Assembly: GCA_035622755.1 (NCBI GenBank)
Contig: DASPUU010000086.1
Location: 1 to 8,801, forward strand
Direction: 5' to 3'
Source: JADGRA01 sp035622755
GTDB taxonomy: Bacteria; Myxococcota; Myxococcia; Myxococcales; Myxococcaceae
Length of the DNA stretch: 8,801 nt
The position numbers and the translations under genes were made by a program. Below, piece by piece: positions 1-8,115 of this stretch. Position 1 is the stretch's first letter, and each line of letters begins with the position of its first letter. The notes below the pieces were generated by a model. That model saw nothing but the letters and a program-made list of their open reading frames with translations, ran no database searches and had not been told where the DNA came from.

Positions 1-433
1 CCCCCGGGGGGCGGGTCCCGCCGCCCTGGAGCAGCACCGCCAGCCGATCCTCGGCCCGCTCCTGCGCCCGGCCCCGCACCCGCGCCTCCTCCTCCTCGCG
101 CACCAGGGCGATGGACGCCTCCACCAGGTCACGGACCATGGACTCCACGTCGCGACCGACGTAGCCGACCTCGGTGAACTTGCTCGCCTCGACCTTGACG
201 AACGGCGCCTGGGCCAGCTTCGCCAGCCGGCGGGCGATCTCCGTCTTGCCCACGCCGGTGGGGCCGATGAGGATGATGTTCTTGGGGGTGATCTCCTCCC
301 GGAGCTCGGAGGAGATCTGCTGCCGCCGCCAGCGGTTCCGCAGGGCGATGGCCACCGCGCGCTTGGCCGCCGTCTGCCCGACGATGTAGCGGTCGAGCTC
401 ACCGACGATCTCCCGCGGGGTGAGACTGCTCAT
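1..433 (-). CDS. hslU: ATP-dependent protease ATPase subunit HslU (ClpY), N-terminal part
   Basis: HslU is the hexameric AAA+ unfoldase that feeds unfolded protein into the HslV peptidase chamber in the cytoplasm. Only the first 144 residues are in the window; the frame is still open at base 1, so the gene continues outside. Visible are the family's N-terminal start (MSSLTPREIVGELDRYIVGQ), Walker A GPTGVGKT at residues 57-64, and the substrate-gripping pore loop GYVG at 90-93 in the context KFTEVGYVGRDVESMVRDL. An Arg/Glu-rich stretch at about 112-130 marks entry into the HslU-specific I-domain. The ATG overlaps the hslV stop as ATGA, which points to translational coupling and equal dosing of the two subunits. 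A GAGGAG sits only 2 bases before the ATG, so re-initiation after hslV is more likely than independent loading. Identity is very secure; Walker B and the sensors lie outside the window. Confidence 0.97.
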   Translation of the reverse strand, partial: MSSLTPREIVGELDRYIVGQTAAKRAVAIALRNRWRRQQISSELREEITPKNIILIGPTGVGKTEIARRLAKLAQAPFVKVEASKFTEVGYVGRDVESMVRDLVEASIALVREEEEARVRGRAQERAEDRLAVLLQGGGTRPPG

Positions 434-957
434 AGCTCCTCGAAGGTCAGCTGGTCGTTGGTGTAGATGCAGATGCTGGCGGCGATCCCCAGCGCCGCCT
501 CGGCGATGGCCCGGGCGCCGAGCGTGGAGTGGGCGAGGAGCGCCTGGGCGGCGGCCAGGGCATAGGGACCCCCGCTGCCCACCGCCGCCGCGCCCCCATC
601 GGGCTCGACCACGTCGCCGCTCCCGGAGAGCAGGAAGGTCCGCTCCAGGTCGGCGACCAGGAGGAGGGCCTCCAGCCGGCGGAGCGCGCGATCGGTGCGC
701 CAGTCCTTGGCCAGCTCCACGCAGGCCCGGGTGAGGTTCTTCCGGTGCTCCTTGAGCTTGGCCTCGAATCGCTCGAAGAGGGAGAAGGCATCGGCGGTGC
801 CCCCGGCGAAGCCGGCGATGACCGAGCCATCTCCCAGCCGCCGCACCTTCCGGGCGGTGGCCTTCATCACCGTCTTGTCCAGCGTCACCTGTCCGTCCCC
901 GCCCAGCGCCACCTTCCCGTCGCGGCGCACGCAGAGGATGGTCGTCCCGTGCAGCAT
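430..957 (-). CDS. hslV: ATP-dependent protease subunit HslV (ClpQ)
   Basis: HslV is the proteasome-like threonine peptidase that forms the double-hexamer chamber of the HslUV protease. The chosen start gives 175 residues beginning MLHGTTILCVRRDGKV, the form seen in related bacteria. A four-residue propeptide (MLHG) would be removed to expose Thr5 as the catalytic Thr1. Counting from Thr5, the known active-site residues fall in place: Asp21 (D17 in mature numbering) and Lys37 (K33, in ARKVRRL). Other family blocks are FAGGTADAF, ELAKDWRTDR, GSGGPYALAAA and ICIYTND. In-frame ATGs at 966 (MAA added) and 993 (12 residues added) are possible, but none has a good ribosome-binding site and the extra residues are not typical of the family. 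The gene follows the AAA+ gene after 51 bases and overlaps hslU by 4 bases. No defect is seen. Confidence 0.97.
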   Translation of the reverse strand: MLHGTTILCVRRDGKVALGGDGQVTLDKTVMKATARKVRRLGDGSVIAGFAGGTADAFSLFERFEAKLKEHRKNLTRACVELAKDWRTDRALRRLEALLLVADLERTFLLSGSGDVVEPDGGAAAVGSGGPYALAAAQALLAHSTLGARAIAEAALGIAASICIYTNDQLTFEEL

Positions 958-1008
958 GGCAGCCATGTAACAGGCCGGGGCGAGGCCTTCCATCCCCGGG
1001 GCCCGAGC

Positions 1009-3822
1009 TCAGGCCGAGGCGTGGGGCGACGAGCCGGGGATGGAGCGGCTGAACCAGGAGGCGATGAACAGCTCGAGCTCCCCCCGGAGCACGTCCTTCA
1101 CCCGGGGCGTGGTTGCTCCAGTCCGCGGGTCCTCGACGTGTGCCGCCCGCCCGAAGAAGTACCGCCGGGCGTCGACCGAGCCGGTGTCGGCGCGGAGCAC
1201 CGCCGCCGCCACGGCGCGCAGCTCCTCGGGAGTCCCCGCTCCGGCCAGCGACACCTCGCGGCCGGAGGAATCGTCCGCTGCGTGGAACTCGCTGGTGATG
1301 CGGGGGACGAAGCGCCCGGCGCGCCGGTGCACCGCGCGGCCGTTCCCGCGGAGCCCCGGCCCGGCCTGGCTGGCTGCCGGCCAGGGGTGGACGCGCACCC
1401 GAGCCGCGGCATGGACGTTTTCCTCGTGGCGGCGATGGAGCCCCTCCTCGCCGGCCAGGAAGCCGGCCACTCCCGGTCCGGCGAGGTGGAACAGCGCCCG
1501 GACCGGCCGGACGCCCTCGCCCACCGCCGTCACCTGGTAGCCGCGCCTCTCTGCCCAGCCCCGGTACATGGCCACCAGGGCCTCCAGCCAGCGGAGGTGC
1601 TCCTCGTCCTCACCGGCGGGGAGCATGAGCTCGAGCAGCGCCTCGTCGCCGGCGCTTCCTCCGGCCGCCACCCGGGCCTCGGCCAGCTGAACCTCGCGGG
1701 CCGCGGCCTCCACCGCGCGCGCCGCGGCCGCCAGCCGGGCCTCCCCCTTCGTCTCCCGGACCACCCGGTGGGCGGACTCGCAGGTCGCCACCAGCCGCTC
1801 CTGCGTCTGGAGCTGCGCCTCCACCGTCCGGAAGCTGCGCAGCAGCGCTCCCGCGCGCTCGGGGACGTCCCAGAAATCGGGTGCCTGGGTCTGGGTCAGT
1901 AGCTCGGCGCGCCGCTCCACCAGCACGGGGATGTCCAGGGCCTGCCCCACGCGCTGGGCGCGGTTCCGGAGCTCGTTCGCCTCGGCGAGGAGGGTCTTCT
2001 TGTCCAGCTTGCGTCGCGAGGGAGCCGATCCTGGGCGGGGCAGCTCCACCAGCGTGCGGGGCTCGCTCTCGCGCACCGGCTCGGCGCGAGCGACCACCCG
2101 GTCCCCCTCCACCACCACCTTGACCCGGGTCCCCGCCGGGAGCGGACGCTTCACGATCTCCGCAGCCAGCGCCAGGGTCAGGGTGCGCTCGATCTCCCGC
2201 TGGAGGAAGCGCGCCCCGAAGTGCGGCGAATAGCCCCGCTCGACGAGCAGGTCGACCACCTCCGGCGCCACCTCGACGTCCAGGCCGCGCATCCGGATGC
2301 CCTCGCGCTCGATGACCCGCCCCACCTCCCGGTGAGCGATGCGGCGGATCTCCACCTTTCCCAGGGGCCGGAAGTGGCAGATGGCGTCGAAGCGGTTGAG
2401 GAACTCGTGCCGGAAGGCGCTCGCCATGCGCCGGTTCACCTCGGCCACCAGCTCCTCCGGAGAGGCCGTGCCGCCGAAGCCCAGCCCCGGCTCCCGGTAG
2501 ACCTCCGCCCCCACGTTGCTGGTGGCGATGATCAGCACGTTGTTGCAGGGGACGACCTCGTCCTCACCGTTGATGAACTGACCCTCGTCGAACAGCTGCA
2601 GGAAGCGGTCGTGGACGGTGGAATGGCTCTTCTCGAATTCGTCGAGGAGCAGGACGGCGAAAGGCTTGTCCGCAAGACGGGTGGTGAGGCGTCCTCGGCG
2701 CTGGTCGCGGGTGTGTCCCCAGGGCATCCCGACGAGAAAGCCTTCGTCTCCCTCGTCGTTGTAGTCCGCCATGTTCACCCGGACGAGGCGGTCGGCGGAG
2801 CCGAACAGGTACTCCGCCAGCAACCGGGCGAGGTGCGTCTTGCCCACCCCGGTCGGTCCGACGCAGAGGAAGCACCCGAGAGGCCTCCGGGGGTCATTGA
2901 GCCCGGCCTTGAGAAGCGTCACCGGCCGGAGGATGGCCGACACCGGCTCGGGCTGCCCGAGGATGCGCTCGTTGAAGAACCCCTCGATCTCCGCGAGGTC
3001 GAGCGGCGCGGCATCGTCGAGGAGAAACCGGGGGAGCTGCGTCACCGCGCAGAAGCGATCGAGCACCCCGTTCGCCCCCAGCTGCCCTCCCTCCAGGGAG
3101 GCCGCCTCGGCACAGGAACGCAGGAGCTCCACCCCCTTGCCCGGCTGGCGCCGACGGAGGAGGAAGCGATCGGCAAGTCGCTGGGCGAGGTCACATGCCG
3201 CCGGCTCCACCTCCACGCCGAGGGTGGTCTGGAGCTCGAGGGCCACCTGACCGAGGATGGTCCGGGTCAGCTCACGCGCCGTCTCGGTGAGCGGGAAGAC
3301 GTGGAGCCGCTCCGCCAGCCCCGCCTCCGACCGCATCAGGGCCTCGGTCTGGCGAGGAGTGGCCTCGAGCACGAAGCGGACCGACGTCGACCGCAGCGAG
3401 GCGGCCAGGCTGGGCTGGAGGGGTGTCCCGAGCGCCATGCCGGCATCGCGGACCGCGACCACGGTCAGCGACGCCGACTTCTCCAGGGAGGAGATCAGCT
3501 CGTCCCAGAGCTCGGCCGCCTGGTCCTCCCCTCCCCGCGCGAGGGCGGCCTGCACGGACACCTCCACCATTCTCACGCCGGTGAGCACCCCCTCCACCCG
3601 TCCCTGGGCGATGCAACGGGCCAGCTCCTGGCTTCGCGCCGTCTTTCCGGTCCCCGGCTCTCCCGAGAGGAGGGCGTGTTGCCCTCCGCGCTCGAGGAGC
3701 GCGGCCAGCGCCGAGACGTCGGCGTCGATCCCGTAAGCCGGCGGGAGGCGCCCGGCGCGGGCCAGCTCGGTCAATTCCCGCTCGGGTGCCACCGGCCGCT
3801 GCGGCGGCGCCTGCTTGCTCAT
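1009..3822 (-). CDS. ClpA/ClpC-like double AAA+ ATPase fused to a GGQ-less RF2-like domain
   Basis: A 937-residue protein with no ClpN repeats and no ClpB-type middle domain. D1 (about 30-250) has Walker A GEPGTGKT at 54-61, but the Walker B region reads LTVVAVRDAG without the usual DE. D2 (about 280-575) has Walker A GPTGVGKT at 322-329, Walker B VLLLDE at 390-395, sensor-1 Asn436, arginine finger Arg477 in FLNRFD, and sensor-2 GAR at 536-538. The pore-loop GYVG of ClpA/B is GHTR here (369-372). LGF at 447-449 occupies the place of the ClpP-docking tripeptide of ClpA/ClpC. Residues 605-925 resemble RF2: FWDVPERA (650-657), a coiled-coil-like stretch (658-720), MYRGWAERRGY (752-762), GEEGLHR (791-797), DPRTGATT (898-905) and VLRGELELFI (911-920). 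GGQ and SPF are missing. The start at 3822 was chosen because the open frame upstream lies inside xerC in another frame; GGGGGG lies 4 bases before it. Probably a cytoplasmic ATP-driven remodeller; substrate and partner are unknown, and a ribosome-linked role is inference. Confidence 0.92.
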   Translation of the reverse strand: MSKQAPPQRPVAPERELTELARAGRLPPAYGIDADVSALAALLERGGQHALLSGEPGTGKTARSQELARCIAQGRVEGVLTGVRMVEVSVQAALARGGEDQAAELWDELISSLEKSASLTVVAVRDAGMALGTPLQPSLAASLRSTSVRFVLEATPRQTEALMRSEAGLAERLHVFPLTETARELTRTILGQVALELQTTLGVEVEPAACDLAQRLADRFLLRRRQPGKGVELLRSCAEAASLEGGQLGANGVLDRFCAVTQLPRFLLDDAAPLDLAEIEGFFNERILGQPEPVSAILRPVTLLKAGLNDPRRPLGCFLCVGPTGVGKTHLARLLAEYLFGSADRLVRVNMADYNDEGDEGFLVGMPWGHTRDQRRGRLTTRLADKPFAVLLLDEFEKSHSTVHDRFLQLFDEGQFINGEDEVVPCNNVLIIATSNVGAEVYREPGLGFGGTASPEELVAEVNRRMASAFRHEFLNRFDAICHFRPLGKVEIRRIAHREVGRVIEREGIRMRGLDVEVAPEVVDLLVERGYSPHFGARFLQREIERTLTLALAAEIVKRPLPAGTRVKVVVEGDRVVARAEPVRESEPRTLVELPRPGSAPSRRKLDKKTLLAEANELRNRAQRVGQALDIPVLVERRAELLTQTQAPDFWDVPERAGALLRSFRTVEAQLQTQERLVATCESAHRVVRETKGEARLAAAARAVEAAAREVQLAEARVAAGGSAGDEALLELMLPAGEDEEHLRWLEALVAMYRGWAERRGYQVTAVGEGVRPVRALFHLAGPGVAGFLAGEEGLHRRHEENVHAAARVRVHPWPAASQAGPGLRGNGRAVHRRAGRFVPRITSEFHAADDSSGREVSLAGAGTPEELRAVAAAVLRADTGSVDARRYFFGRAAHVEDPRTGATTPRVKDVLRGELELFIASWFSRSIPGSSPHASA

Positions 3823-3890
3823 CGAGCCCCCCGGTCGTTCGCTCGGGCCCTGACCTTGGCAAGGAGTCGGGCCTTCTGCCAGAGCGTCAT
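3819..3890 (-). CDS. Possible 23-residue micro-ORF between xerC and the AAA+ gene
   Basis: A short frame of 23 codons starts with ATG at 3890 and ends with a TGA that overlaps the ATG of the AAA+ gene as ATGA. The peptide begins MTLWQKARLLAKVRAR and is strongly basic, with a helix-like pattern. It lies in the same frame as xerC, 11 sense codons after the xerC stop. A purine-rich GGAGGAGGG lies about 17 bases before its ATG, which is too far for a normal ribosome-binding site. I do not recognise the peptide. It may be a leader that couples translation into the AAA+ gene, whose own ribosome-binding site is only a G-run, or it may be chance. Confidence is low because such short frames are common in GC-rich spacers. 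Confidence 0.25.
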   Translation of the reverse strand: MTLWQKARLLAKVRARANDRGAR

Positions 3891-3923
3891 CGGGGACCCC
3901 GCCGCCGCCCTCCTCCGGCACGC

Positions 3924-4817
3924 TCAGGCGTGGGGATGCGCCCGATCGTAGACCTCCTGGAGCTGCTCCACCCCGACATGGGTGTAGCGCTGGGTGGTGG
4001 ACAGGCTGGCGTGCCCGAGGAGCTCCTGGATGCTCCGCACGTCGGCCCCGCCGGCCAGGAGGTGGGTGGCGTAGGTGTGGCGCAGCGCATGCGGGGTGAC
4101 CCGGCGCTGGAGACCGGCGGCCCGCGCGTAGGCCTCGACATGCCGGGCCACGCTGCGGGAGGTGAGCCGTCCACCGCGGAAGTTGAGGAAGACGGCCCTC
4201 GAGTCCTGGCCCCGCCGCCGCCGGGCAAGCAGCTCGGCCCGGCGCTCGAGCCAGCGGCGGAGGGCCTCGGCGGCGCCCGGATGCATCGGACAGAGGCGCT
4301 CCTTCCTCCCCTTGCCGAGCACGCGGAGGACGCGAGCGGCCAGGTCCACGTCGTCGAGCGAGAGGCCGCACGCCTCGCTGACGCGGAGCCCCGCGCCGTA
4401 GAGCACCTCGAGCAGGGCCCGGTCCCGGAGGGCGAGCAGCGTGGCGTCGCCCGGGCGCTCGACCAGGGCGAAGACCTCGTCGACCGGGAGGAACCTGGGC
4501 AGGCTGTGCGGGAGCTTCGGCCCGCGCAGGGCCGCGGCCGGGCTCCGGGCCAGCGCTCCGGTACGGACCAGGTGGCGGTAGAAGGCTCGCACCGAGGCCA
4601 GCGCCCGGGCACGGCTCCGCGGGGCATGGTCGACGGCCAGCGTCCCCAGCCAGCCGCGGATCGTCGGGTGGGTCGCCTCGGTCAGATCGAGGCGGCTTCG
4701 GGCCAGATAGGTGGCCAGGGCCTGCACGTCGCGCCGGTAGCCGCGAACCGTGTGCCGGGACGCTCCCCGGGCGACGAGGGCCCGCTCGAACTCGGCGAGC
4801 AGCGGATGGCCGGCCAT
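3924..4817 (-). CDS. xerC: Tyrosine recombinase XerC
   Basis: A 297-residue tyrosine site-specific recombinase. With a XerD partner, XerC resolves chromosome dimers at dif sites during division. The N-terminal SAM-like core-binding domain covers about residues 1-90 (pattern LxxRGxSxxTVRGYRRD and an SxxRAFYRHLVRTG block). The catalytic domain covers 107-297, with all active-site residues present: Arg145 (GAGLRVSE), Lys169 (LGKGRKER), His243 and Arg246 (TPHALRHTYATHLL), His269 (LLGHASLSTTQ) and nucleophile Tyr278 (RYTHV). Its length matches the family (about 295-300). The ATG at 4817 gives the normal XerC N-terminus MAGHPLLAEFERAL; an in-frame start at 5027 would add 70 Arg/Pro-rich residues unlike the family. 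No Shine-Dalgarno sequence is visible, but a promoter-like pair lies so close that the mRNA may be nearly leaderless. The trmFO-xerC-hslVU context supports the housekeeping XerC rather than a phage or integron integrase. Confidence 0.93.
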   Translation of the reverse strand: MAGHPLLAEFERALVARGASRHTVRGYRRDVQALATYLARSRLDLTEATHPTIRGWLGTLAVDHAPRSRARALASVRAFYRHLVRTGALARSPAAALRGPKLPHSLPRFLPVDEVFALVERPGDATLLALRDRALLEVLYGAGLRVSEACGLSLDDVDLAARVLRVLGKGRKERLCPMHPGAAEALRRWLERRAELLARRRRGQDSRAVFLNFRGGRLTSRSVARHVEAYARAAGLQRRVTPHALRHTYATHLLAGGADVRSIQELLGHASLSTTQRYTHVGVEQLQEVYDRAHPHA

Positions 4818-4824
4818 CGGGGCG

Positions 4825-4852
4825 ACCCTACGGCACCCGGCGGCCGGCGCAA
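4825..4852 (-). promoter_or_regulatory. Putative sigma-70-type promoter of xerC
   Basis: Read on the minus strand, TTGCGC (4852-4847) and TAGGGT (4830-4825) are separated by 16 bases. Each matches the -35 (TTGACA) or -10 (TATAAT) consensus at four or fewer positions, though TTGCGC/TAGGGT pairs are plausible in a genome this GC-rich. A start about 7 bases after the -10 would fall at roughly 4818, directly before the xerC ATG, so the transcript would be leaderless or nearly so. This fits the missing ribosome-binding site and the unusually long gap upstream. The call rests on motif resemblance only. Confidence 0.4.
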
Positions 4853-4920
4853 GCTTCTCCCCGGTGGGTGGAATGCGGATGGTGTGGCGCACCTCTTCCT
4901 GCGGCTCCACCCGGTCCCAG

Positions 4921-4934
4921 CGGCGGCGCCGCCG
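4921..4934. repeat. Perfect 14-base GC palindrome in the lipoprotein-xerC gap
   Basis: CGGCGGCGCCGCCG is its own reverse complement. It is flanked by a weaker inverted match, GGTCCC (4913-4918) against GGGAGCC (4938-4944), so an imperfect hairpin could span 4913-4944. No run of T follows on the minus strand, so it is not a standard intrinsic terminator. It lies after the lipoprotein gene and before the putative xerC promoter and may be a transcript-end structure, a protein site, or a product of GC composition. The rest of the 257-base gap (4818-5075) shows no convincing gene. Confidence 0.45.
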
Positions 4935-5075
4935 GGCGGGAGCCGGTCCAGGTCGACCTCGCTCCGTGCATGCGGGCGACCAGCGCAAGGCGCGCTCGGC
5001 GTCGGTGACCGGGCCGTTCGACGACACTTCTGGGCCGAATCCCCGGTGGAGAGCCCGACGCCCGCGGCGCGAGCG

Positions 5076-6694
5076 CTACGGCCCCTGGTCGCAGAGGTAG
5101 AGGCCAGACCGGTCCCGGTCCGCGACCAGGTACACCACCCGCTTGCCCTCCGGGTCGGTGAACAGCGCTGGCAGGAGGGTGAAGGTGTCGAGCGTCCTCC
5201 GCTCGCCGGTGCGGCGGTTGTACACGGCGGTGTCGTAGGTGTCGGAATCCATGCGGGCGTACGAGACGAGGATCCGCTCGCCGTTGTCCGACGCCTTGAA
5301 GCTGTAGATGCCCTCCAGGATCTGCCTCGCCGGCTGGTCGGGCTTGCTCAGGTCGAGCTCGTTGAGCCAGCAGGCCCGCGGCTGATCCCGCTGCGCCTGG
5401 CGGAGGCAGTCGCTCCGGAAGAAGAGCACCTCCCCGGGCCCGATGCCGAAGCCGTACACCCCCTCCTTCACCCGGGAGGCCTTCTCCTCTCCGCGGCGAT
5501 AGAGGTAGAGGTCCATGCTCGGCAGGGGCTGGAGCACCTCCACGTTGAAGGCCAGGAAGCGGCCGTCCCGCCCCCACTCCCCGGTGTGGGCCCGCTCGTT
5601 GAGGGTGTGCACCTTCATCTCCGGGAGCTCGACGAAGAGCAGGGTCCCCCGGTCGTGCTGCTCGTTGTAGCCGTCGAGCGCCCAGAGCGCGGAACCGTCG
5701 GGGGAGAAGCCGAAGCGGCCCACCTTGCTCCCCACCGCGCGGCCGGCCGCGCCGCTGGCCGGTCCGACGAGCAGGGTGCCCACCAGCACCCGCCCGAGCG
5801 CGTTGCGCTTCCCCTCGATGCGCCCCAGCCAGCGCCCGTCCGGAGAGAAACCGAAGAGCCCGACGCCGGTGGCCACCTTCGTCGGCTTGCCGCCCTCGAG
5901 CGCGGCCACCCACAGGTCCCACACGTCCCGGGCGCCGGGGCTGGCCTGGGTGAAGGCCACCCGCGCACCGTCGGCCGACAGCTCGTAGTCCGCCACCTGC
6001 TCGGCGAGGCGATTCACCGGGCCCGCGCCGCCGGTCCGGGAGATGAGCAGCCCACCCCCGGCCGACGCCCGGCGCAGCGCCACCAGGTGCCTGCCGCCGA
6101 GCGCGAAGCGGGCCGTACTGATCTCCCCGGCCACGGCGCGAGCCGTGCTTCCCCGCTCGAGCGGAGCGAGCTGGAGGACGCCGCCGTCGATGAAGGCGAA
6201 GCTGTGCCCGTCCGGGCTCACGGTGACGAAGCTCACCGAGCGGCCGCGGGGCTCGGGCTCCGAGCCGTCGCCGAGACGCTGCGTGTAAAGCGTCCCGGTC
6301 CCAGAGGCCAGGTCGAGGTCGGCGAGGAAGAGCAGCCACTGGCCGTCGGGGCTGAAGAGGGCTGCACCGGGACGGTTGGTCACCGCCCGCGCCAGGGTCC
6401 GGGCGCTGCCGTCGGCCAGCGAGACGGCCACCAGCTCCCCCTGGGCGGTCTTCGGATTCACGCTGTCCGGGTTCACGCCCTCCAGCGCCGGACGCGCCGG
6501 GTTGCGAAGGAAGGTGGCCCAGGCCCCGTCCCGCGAGAGGCGGAGGTTCGCCGCCGGGCCGGCCACCAGTCGCCGGCCGAGCCCGCCGACCACCGGTCGT
6601 TCCGCCGGGGCCGAGGCCGACCGCTGGCAGCCGGCGACGAGCAGCAGGGCCAGGGCGAGCCCCGGCGGCCTGGTCCCGGCTCCCGCGGCGGGCC

Positions 6695-6698
<4 letters not shown>
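5076..6698 (-). CDS. TolB-like beta-propeller lipoprotein (PD40/WD40-like repeats)
   Basis: A 540-residue exported protein. Residues 1-24 form a lipoprotein signal: a basic start, a hydrophobic stretch LALALLLVAG, and lipobox LVAGC with Cys24. Gln at +2 gives no inner-membrane retention signal, so outer-membrane anchoring facing the periplasm is likely. The rest carries PD40-type blade motifs of the SPDG kind near residues 54 (LSRDG), 115 (FSPDG), 160 (VSPDG), 240 (LSADG), 284 (FSPDG), 331 (FSPDG) and 375 (GRDG), with weaker ones at 469 (SDNG) and 515 (DPEG). This suggests seven to nine blades, more than the six of E. coli TolB. There is no peptidase domain after the propeller, so it is not an S9 peptidase. 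Cys431, Cys443 and Cys536 might form a disulfide. The start is supported by GGGAG 6 bases upstream and by an ATGA overlap with trmFO. Such propellers usually bind proteins or glycans; the ligand is unknown. Confidence 0.85.
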
Positions 6699-8068
<1,370 letters not shown>

Positions 8069-8077
8069 GAGAGGACG

Positions 8078-8083
8078 CTTCCT
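8078..8083 (-). promoter_or_regulatory. Ribosome-binding site of trmFO
   Basis: AGGAAG on the minus strand, 9 bases before the ATG at 8068. It decides the start in favour of MRVVTVIGGG, which places the FAD-binding glycines at the normal distance from the N-terminus. Confidence 0.6.
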
Positions 8084-8115
8084 GCAACGACTCGACGGCG
8101 AAAGTCCAGGGGGGC

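Noticed and set aside
958..993. Longer HslV starts at 966 or 993
   Set aside because: The 957 start gives the short propeptide before the catalytic Thr that is usual for relatives. No clear ribosome-binding site favours the longer forms, but they cannot be fully excluded.
1048..2010. A programmed frameshift like that of prfB, or a frameshift error joining two separate genes
   Set aside because: One frame runs unbroken from the AAA+ part through the RF2-like part. RF2-like blocks appear in order in that frame with no internal stop, so neither a frameshift site nor an error is needed.
3823..4371. In-frame N-terminal extension of the AAA+ gene to 4371
   Set aside because: It overlaps the catalytic half of xerC in another frame, and its translation is Arg/Pro/Gly-rich without domain character. 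The ATG at 3822 gives a sensible start before D1.
4818..5027. 70-residue N-terminal extension of XerC from an ATG at 5027
   Set aside because: XerC proteins are about 297 residues, starting as here at 4817. The extra residues are basic and Pro-rich, and they cover the putative promoter and the palindrome.
4828..6339. A 503-codon minus-strand frame overlapping the lipoprotein gene
   Set aside because: It is a shadow in another frame of the lipoprotein gene, rich in Arg/Gly/Ala/Pro. The lipoprotein frame has the signal peptide and repeated SPDG blades.
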